The translations under genes and the position numbers were made by a program. The notes under the pieces are model-generated. The model saw only the letters and a program-made list of their open reading frames with translations, made no database searches and had not been told where the DNA came from. Shown here one piece after another: positions 1 through 64,000 of a stretch of DNA of 64,000 nt. Source of the DNA: Aplysia californica (taxonomy: Eukaryota; Mollusca; Gastropoda; Aplysiida; Aplysiidae); the NCBI RefSeq assembly GCF_000002075.1, contig NW_004797376.1:678828-742827 (forward strand), in the 5' to 3' direction. Position 1 is the stretch's first letter; every line of letters starts with the position of its first letter.

Positions 1-537
1 GAGGGGTCAATTCATCCAGATGCTTTGTTTTCATCAGTTGAAGAAGTGGTTTGTGATCTGTTTCGATCAGGAATTTTGGCAATCCCACCAAAAAGTCTGC
101 AAATCTCTCGCAGCACCAAGTAACTGCTAAGGCTTCCTTTTTTCAACTTGTGCATATCTTCGCTCTGTATCTGTAAGTGACCTTGACACACAATAGACTG
201 GTTTCCAATCTGTGCCTTCTTTTTGCACCAGTACACCACCCATGCCATAGGATGATGCATCAGCTGATATCTTTGTTGACTTTTGAGGACTGTAGTGAAT
301 GAGTAAAGGCGCTGTACTCATCTGTTTCTTTAATAACTGGAATGTTTGTTTCTGCGGATCATCCCAGGTCCATATCGTTTCTTTTCTTAGTAAATCTCTC
401 AACGGCTTTGTCCTTTCTGCCAGACCGGGTGCAAACTTTCCTATGTGATTCAACATGCCCAGGAAACTTCAGACATCGGCTATCTTTTCTGGTCTCGGGA
501 ACTTTGTGATGGCTTCTACCTTTTCTGGGTCTATTTG

Positions 538-1394
538 CAGACCTGCCACTCATCCCGATTTAGTCGGGATGTCCCGATTTTTTGCCCCAAATCTCAAGCA
601 TCCTGATTTTCCCGATTTCGATCGCGTGTATCCCAATTTTTTGTCCCAGTCTGCTGTTGTGCCAGATTTTTCTAAAAACTTACTCTGCCTTTTCCTTTAT
701 CGCGGGAAGCACCCGTTGAACTTTTTGTCAGTAGGAACTCTGAGCACTATTTCCCGAAATATCGATGCCGCATTTAGTAGTTGACTCGCCCCAAGTTGTG
801 TGTGATCTTTTCCCGCACTCAGAATTCTCCAATGATAGCGTGGTAACTGTTACAATTTGGGACATACAAATAATCAATAATATTCGTAGTTCCGCTGCTA
901 CTTTCAAAACAAGCCTTGTCCGAGGTCTGGTAACTGCACGTTCACACCAAACACTCGGACGAGTGACTGTCTTTCTAATCCTTACACAACTACATGTAAC
1001 TGCGCTGACAAGACTAACATACGGCCATTGTCGTTGCTTTAGTCTGAACGCATTATGAGGGATAAGAGATTTGTTGGTACAATTGGTCGGTCGGCCGCCG
1101 TTGTTATCCTAGAGTACGAGAAGTAGAACGACTGTCGCTCATCTGAGAGTTTTGTGTGAACGTGCAGTTAGTCGGACCCGTTAATAAAATTGTTTCAATC
1201 GTGCATTCGCGTCACGTGACATGACATCGCCATGTGAGTTTTGCGTGTCGGGGACCGTCCGTTGACGGGGTCAACTTAAGCTCATGTAATTCAGGACTTA
1301 TTGGTTGGGGTGGGGAGGGGGGTATAGACACTTGGACTAGGAGTGCTTGACGTGATGCTTCAGGATTTACCAAAAATAGTAACTCGCACGCGCA

Positions 1395-1455
<61 letters not shown>

Positions 1456-1650
1456 ACACGCGCACGCAAACAAACAAACAAAGACACTCAGAGGGCATAA
1501 TAGGCCAAGTAATTTATGGACACCCCTGGAAAAATTTTAAGTCAGCTTTGGCAGTCACCTTGGTTGCTGTTGATCCCGATTTTTTTCACCAAATCCTGAT
1601 TTTTGCTCCCTGAGATCCTGATTTTGAGATTTTATAGAGTGGCAGGTCTG
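538..1650. mobile_element. Non-autonomous TIR transposon inside the gypsy fossil
   Basis: A perfect 14-bp terminal inverted repeat, CAGACCTGCCACTC at 538-551 and its complement at 1637-1650, is flanked by direct TATTTG copies (532-537 and 1651-1656). Removing the 1,113 bp would rejoin the two halves of the retroelement domain. The ends carry repeated CCCGATTTTTT-type motifs and the interior a (CA)n tract. No transposase is visible. The CAG start suggests hAT-like, but the 6-bp flank does not settle the superfamily. Confidence 0.8.
1398..1450. repeat. (CA)n microsatellite
   Basis: Uninterrupted CA dinucleotides preceded by CACGCG variants, inside the TIR transposon. Confidence 0.97.
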
Positions 1651-2165
1651 TATTTGTATGCCTTTTTTGGATATAATGTGTCCGAGGAATTTGATGGATT
1701 TGACGCAAAAAACACACTTTTCGTTTTGGGTGACTCCTGCTTGCTTTATTCTTTGAAGTACCATATGAAGTCTGCTGTCGTGTTCTTCCTTATCCTTTCC
1801 TCCGATCAAGACATCGTCAATGTTGTCCACCACTCCAGGAATGCCCGACAAGATTTGGGTCATTTCCCTTTGAAAGACCTCCGTTCCTGAGCTGATTCCG
1901 AAAGGCAACCTCTTGAAGCAGTACCTCCCGTATGGCGTTATAAAAGTTATTAACTTTTGTGACTCTTTCTCTAGTGGTTTTTGAAAAAATCCACTATTGC
2001 TGTCTAGCTTACTGAAATATTCACATCCCGAGAGTTGAGCTAGCAGCTGATCTGTTGTAGGTAGGGGAAAATTTTCTCTTTGCACACTTTCATTCAACTT
2101 GGTGAAGTCTACACATAACCTGATTTTTCCGTTTGGCTTGGGAATGAAAGTTGGCGCAGAACTCT

Positions 2166-3593
2166 CGCAAATAGGCAAAAAAGCACGAGACCGGAAGCCG
2201 TAAACCGTTCGGAGAAAGAAAGATCGGCACTGTTTCTCTGAACGTTCGGAGGAATAGTCTCTTTGTAATAATAAAGGCGGAGACTTGGGGGTGGGAGGGA
2301 GGGGTGAAGGGAGGAGTTCAAATTTTAATAGTGAATTAGATCTAGTTGGCGCTTTTTCGGTTGTTCCCACCCTCCATTATTCACCGGTTTTGGCCCCAAG
2401 TTGGAAGAGTTGGTGGGTTTCATGCCCCCTGAATTTGACCATAATTCGATGTTTTGCAGAGTTATATATTTTTTTTATAGTAAAGGGTTTTACGGCGCTT
2501 GCAACTATATAGATCTAGATCTAGGCCCAAATTTAGGAAATACTGAAAAAGCGTTAATTGGGCTATACTAGGTAAATACTTTCACTCCCTTTCATGCTCA
2601 GGACACTCAGGTAGGCCTAGATTAATTATTCTTACAGCCGCTCCCTAAATCTTGTTCATTTAAATTTTATCCATTTTACACAAATATTTTGGACTTTAGA
2701 TCTAGATATATCTAGATCTATACTTTAAATGACCGTCACAAATCAATAGTATTTAAAATATTTGATGGTTTTTATTCAAACTATAAACACTATAAACTTA
2801 ACGCTAAACCTAAAAATTAGTAATTTCTGCGCTTTGGACTAATCTAGAGGGTTTCCGTTTCAGGGGAAGCCTCCCTGCCCACTGAAGTAAAAGAAATGGG
2901 GAGTTACAGGGAAGCATGCCTCACTGTTTTCCCCATAATTTGATGTTTTGCCATTAGGTGTGAAATTTTCTTGAAATTAATTGATGTGCAACAGTTTTAG
3001 TGGCCATATGTTGTGATTGGCAGCAAAACACTATGCCTGTCTCTGACCCCCAGAGGCTGTGCATATCTCGACGCGGTGAAAACAAGCGCTCGTCAGTTTT
3101 GGGGCATGTGCTGTTTTATTGGTATCACTATAAAGCTTGTTCAGCTGTCTTGCTATCGGTGAAAAAAATATCCATCTATCTTGAACAAAAGTGGAGATAT
3201 TTGAGGTTGAAGAAGGTGGGGTCGACTGGTTTCAAAGTTAGCTAGAAAATGGCCACAAAAGTTTAGTTATTTCCATAGCTTGTTAGTCCGTTGAAACTGA
3301 AAACTTACATTATTTGTGTCTTTTGTGCATGTTTTGGTTCTGCCATTTTATTTGTATTGGCTCACAAATGCAAAAAAGGAAATAAAAATATCAAAACCCA
3401 TTCTTATAGTACCTTGATTGGGAGTGTACTGGACCCTTGCAGATAGGTGACTTGGCACCACCCCTTTCCAGCACCACCCCATACCACTGTATAATTTTTA
3501 AATTTATATATTTGTAATATATGTATATGAAAAAAGCTTATGATCTTTTTTACGGTAATTTATTCTGTAATTTTTTATTTTTTTTTGCATTAG
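2166..3593. other. Upstream region of PARG
   Basis: AT-rich sequence between the retroelement fossil and exon 1. It holds palindromic AGATCTAGATCT-type motifs near 2511 and 2700 and a partial MITE-D copy at about 3000-3390. A 5' UTR exon should lie here or further left, but I see no convincing promoter or donor. Confidence 0.4.
3000..3390 (+). repeat. MITE-D partial copy
   Basis: Shares GCGCTCGTCAGTTTT, the latent CTTGTTCAGCTGTCTTG stretch, GGAGATATTTG and AAATGGCCAC with copies at 7308, 10003, 24051, 45050 (reverse) and 57612 (reverse). The right end is not clear here. Confidence 0.6.
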
Positions 3594-3609
3594 GGTAAAG
3601 TAAAGAGGA

Positions 3610-61167
<57,558 letters not shown>

Positions 61168-61284
61168 GAAGTGGGTCATCTTCGTTTTCAAGAGCACTGT
61201 TTAGGGTCTGCAGTGAGGAGACAAATTTGGGGGTTGTTACCTTTATTATTATTGTTCTTTGTCATGTACGTCCTACCACCTTCG

Positions 61285-61590
61285 TTACTTTTTTCTTTGA
61301 CATGTGCCTCCTCTCCTTTCATATCGTTTTCTTTGACATGTGCCTCCTCTCCTTTCATTATCGTTTTCTTTGTCATGTGCCTCCTCTCCTTTCATTATCG
61401 TTTTCTTTGTCATGTGCCTCCTCTCCTTTCATTATCGTTTTCTAGGCCTGAACGTCCTCTCCTTTCATTATCGTTTTCTTTGTCATGTGCCTCCTCTCCT
61501 TTCATTATCGTTTTCTTAGGCCTGAACGTCCTCTCCTTTCATTATCGTTTTCTTTGTCATGTACCTCCTAAACTTTCATTATTGTTTTTG
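61285..61590. repeat. 37-bp minisatellite in the presumed PARG 3' UTR
   Basis: TCGTTTTCT recurs at 61324, 61361, 61398, 61435, 61471, 61508 and 61545 (spacing 37, once 36). Two unit types alternate: one with TTTGTCATGTGCCTC, the other with TAGGCCTGAACGTC. It starts about 120 bases after the stop codon. Confidence 0.95.
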
Positions 61591-61953
61591 TGTACCTGTC
61601 AGGTTAACAAAGATGATGGCAGTCCTGAGGAAGGAGAGTTGTTGAATGGTTATGTTATATCCTGTTCATTCTCTTTGTTCGTTGTCATAAATACTCCTCA
61701 GTTTCCCGCCCTCTGTGATCAGACACTAAATTTTACAGACTTTTTCCCCCTTTCTGCTAATGCTTGTTTTCCTTTTTTTCTACTTCCACTTTGTTTCCCC
61801 TTTGGTTTTTCCAGCTTTAATTTAATGAACTTGTGTTGTTTCTATCTCCCCCTGCCCTGGAAAGGCGCTGATAATATTATTCCTTTTTTGCACTGTGTGT
61901 AGTGTTTCTACTGTGACCAGTTTCTTACATGTCTATTTAAAACACGGGCAATC

Positions 61954-61959
61954 AATAAA
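61954..61959 (+). promoter_or_regulatory. Candidate poly(A) signal of PARG
   Basis: AATAAA about 790 bases after the PARG stop is the first canonical hexamer I noticed in the presumed 3' UTR. A second lies at 63379-63384. Which is used cannot be told from sequence alone. Confidence 0.4.
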
Positions 61960-63804
61960 TTGCCATATGTCATCATATATTGGCAAGCACCGTCCCCTTA
62001 GTTGGTGGATTGTTCACTAACACCAACACTTCAAAACAAAACAAATCAAGGTTTATGCTCTACTTATGTATTTTTCATCAAGTCTTAAATGTAGATCTTT
62101 CAAGTGTAAGTTTTCACTAACCTGTATTAGATCTAGATCCAGTTTTGTGTTCCTCCTCGCTGGGCCCAGCTCGCCTGAGTTCTGTCTTCTCTCTAGGCTC
62201 CTGACACGAGAAATTCTCCCGTGAGTAGTCACCGGCTGAATATAAACAACTCACGGGCTGAATGTAATGTTTGCCACTTTGGACTTTGGAAGGCCAAACC
62301 GTGGCCTACAAGTGGAACGAGGAGCAGTCGTTTTCTTTCACAGTGACAATGTCCGGATTTCATTGCGTTGTTCAGGTCCTTTAAAAAGTTGCCTATTATA
62401 TTTCCAGAGAGCCAAAGTAAAAGAAATATCTTTCTTATTTCATGGATAAGAAGCTCAGGCTTAATAAGCACTTTTTTGTGTGGGGGGTTTTAAGTTGTGT
62501 CCTATATAAGGTGATATACATTACTGAACTGAGCTGATGAGATCTCGAGTGGTTCGGCAAGGCACCTTCCAGGGATGGAAGCTGCTTTTCATGTTCTTGT
62601 TCATCTTTAAATGAACATCCCAGTCTTTAGTGAGAAGACTGCACTGCTGTTTGCAGCAGGACCTCCAGGTCCCCATAGAGTTTTGGGTCTCTCTGCCCAG
62701 GGTTGGGCCAATATTTCTTTCTGAGCACCTTGAGCACTGTGCAGGCTTTCAGCAAATGGTTCCCTATTTGAACGCCGGTTCCGCACTGACCATGCTCTGA
62801 CTGAAGCTGCTTTGTTTTTTGTTTTTGTTTTTGTTCAGTTGTGTTTGGGTTCGTAGCCACTCAAATAATCTTTGCGCTCATTCCATTGTGTGTAGTGCTT
62901 CTTGATTACTTGAGTGATGTGATTTGAGTATTGGAACTATGACTATGATTGCAGTATTCTGATTTTCATTGGTATTGTACCCTGTCTTATGAAATTTTCT
63001 TTTTTGTTTGACATGAAATGAGCTTCTTTGCAAGTGTACAATAGTGAACTCTAAATCTTTACAGAAAAAGGTTTGAAAGAGAGTCTCAAAATTGTTGCTT
63101 TTGTTTTATCTTGTCAGTACAGTTGAGGCGATGAGGTTACCTTCTTCTAATCTTTTTCTTTTTCCCACTTTTAAACCTGTTGTGTTTATGGCAAAATATA
63201 GCCATTGTTTAACTTATTCAGCTTATTGTGATTACTTGATATATGTACTTCAATTCCTCTGCATTTTTTTCCACGAACAATGAGTGCAGTTGAGATGCTA
63301 ACACATGGATCAAGTCATCTTTTTCAGCCCTAGTCTTGTAAGTGTTTTGACAATCCTTGAGATAGCTACTGCAGTGTGAATAAAGGCATCACTCAAATTG
63401 TCAGACTGGTTTATTAGCTCATTCCCTTCTCAGAATTATCATGTAACTGAATATTTGTAATGGTACTCAGTGCATCTTCAGCTTTTCCCTGTTTTAAAAG
63501 GCTCACTTCTGGATCAATTTCCTCTCATCAATTCACTCACAACGTATAACTTTTTCTTTTTTCAAGTGGGAGCTCTGATATGGTTTTCCTTTTTTATCTG
63601 TGGGTTGCTATTGTGTCTAGCAGTTCCTGGTGAAAAGTATCCTTCAGCACCACACATAACATCAGGTGTTGTGATGATTGTAAATGCCTTTCCACTGGGC
63701 TATGTTGTGTCATCAGTTTTGTTTGTTTATGAATGGACCTCTCACACCTGCAGTTTGTTGAAGGCCCCGACTAAATGCTTTTTACCCCTATCAACACCAT
63801 ACAG

Positions 63805-64000
63805 GTGTCTTTGCTGTAGTGGTTAGGCTTTTTGCTGTTGTATGCAGGAGACGCAAGTTGGATTACTGCATGGGGAGAAAATTTCTCTTATCTCGGTCTT
63901 TCTGCTGGGATGTTGTATCCCTCTCAGCCAGGGTGGGCCCTGACAGGCAGGGTTAAAAGCTTGCCTCCTTAATTCTTTTTCTCGAGGGAGATAAACCCAC
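63805..64000 (+). repeat. SINE family C, copy 2 (runs to window edge)
   Basis: A degraded tRNA-like head (TTGCTGTAGTGGTTAGGC), then CGGTCTTTCTGCTGGGATGT, CCTCTCAGCCAGGGTGGGCC and TGACAGGCAGGGTT, matching 23163-23322. Confidence 0.65.

Larger units (their letters stand above)
1..2165 (-). mobile_element. Ty3/gypsy pol fossil, split by a DNA transposon
   Basis: Minus-strand translation shows a gypsy-type reverse transcriptase at about 2165-1651 (KPNGKIRLCVDFTKLNES, LPFGIS, an IDD core, FLGHIIS) and the RT-RNase H part at about 537-1 (WTWDDPQKQTF, DASSYGMGGVL). The element runs off the left edge of the window, so its downstream parts and terminal repeats are not visible. Its upstream end stops near 2165, without LTR, gag or protease. 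It is broken and cut in two by the element at 538-1650. A non-functional, moderately old copy is inferred. Confidence 0.85.
61168..63804. other. PARG 3' UTR and downstream DNA without a recognised gene
   Basis: After the minisatellite I see AT-rich sequence, one AGATCTAGATC motif (62131) and no convincing gene on either strand. Open frames here (for example 63470-63826) show no family features. Confidence 0.4.

Noticed and set aside
61171-61902. Frame of 243 codons after the PARG stop
   Set aside because: It is carried by the 37-bp minisatellite and lacks any domain; the peptide is repetitive Cys/Phe-rich filler.
63470-63826. Frame of 118 codons with hydrophobic segments
   Set aside because: No family resemblance, no splice or start context, and it runs into SINE family C.

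Overview
The window is a stretch of animal nuclear DNA, AT-rich and dense with interspersed repeats. Long introns, tRNA-derived SINEs, CR1-, Jockey- and RTE-like LINEs, TTAA- and TA-flanked MITEs and long CT, CA and TA microsatellites point to a lophotrochozoan, most likely a gastropod mollusc. That placement is an inference from repeat types, not from a search.

One host gene fills almost the whole window on the + strand: poly(ADP-ribose) glycohydrolase (PARG). I could follow 21 coding exons from an ATG at 3610 to a TAG at 61165-61167. Every junction has a GT donor and AG acceptor, all phases join, and the exons sum to 2004 nt (667 aa plus stop). The order is: a PCNA-binding-like motif and basic cluster (exon 1); a short charged linker built from repeated exon pairs (exons 2-7); the helical accessory domain (exons 8-14); and the macrodomain-fold catalytic core with the GGG-x7-QEE signature (exons 15-21). 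The catalytic spacing matches human PARG exactly (D443, E461, E462 and Y501 for D737, E755, E756 and Y795). Exon 1 starts at an acceptor-like AG, so a 5' untranslated exon and the promoter probably lie further upstream and were not identified.

Region by region: 1-2165 is a broken Ty3/gypsy pol fossil (minus strand) split by a 1.1 kb inverted-repeat transposon. 2170-3593 is upstream sequence with a dispersed MITE. 3594-24682 holds exons 1-7, with a LINE and MITE cluster in the 8.9 kb intron 3. That cluster includes a nearly perfect 2,291 bp tandem duplication (10748-15329) and is followed by an assembly gap (18440-18836) in intron 4. 24683-44844 holds exons 7-14, with a 5'-truncated LINE bounded by a 13-bp target duplication (26783-28407), opposed CR1 pieces (33155-34012), nested SINE and MITE copies and a 2.3 kb TA-flanked element (37234-39531). 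44845-51213 is a 6.4 kb intron with tRNA-SINEs and a 2.8 kb hAT-like element carrying a 37-bp minisatellite. 51214-61167 holds exons 15-21. 61168-64000 is the presumed 3' UTR (a second 37-bp minisatellite, AATAAA at 61954) and downstream sequence without a recognised gene.

I found no multi-gene system. The points most worth checking are the duplicated exon pairs in the PARG linker, the SINE 3' hairpin with paired base changes, the tandem duplication (recent event or assembly error), and two TTAA MITEs that share one target site.
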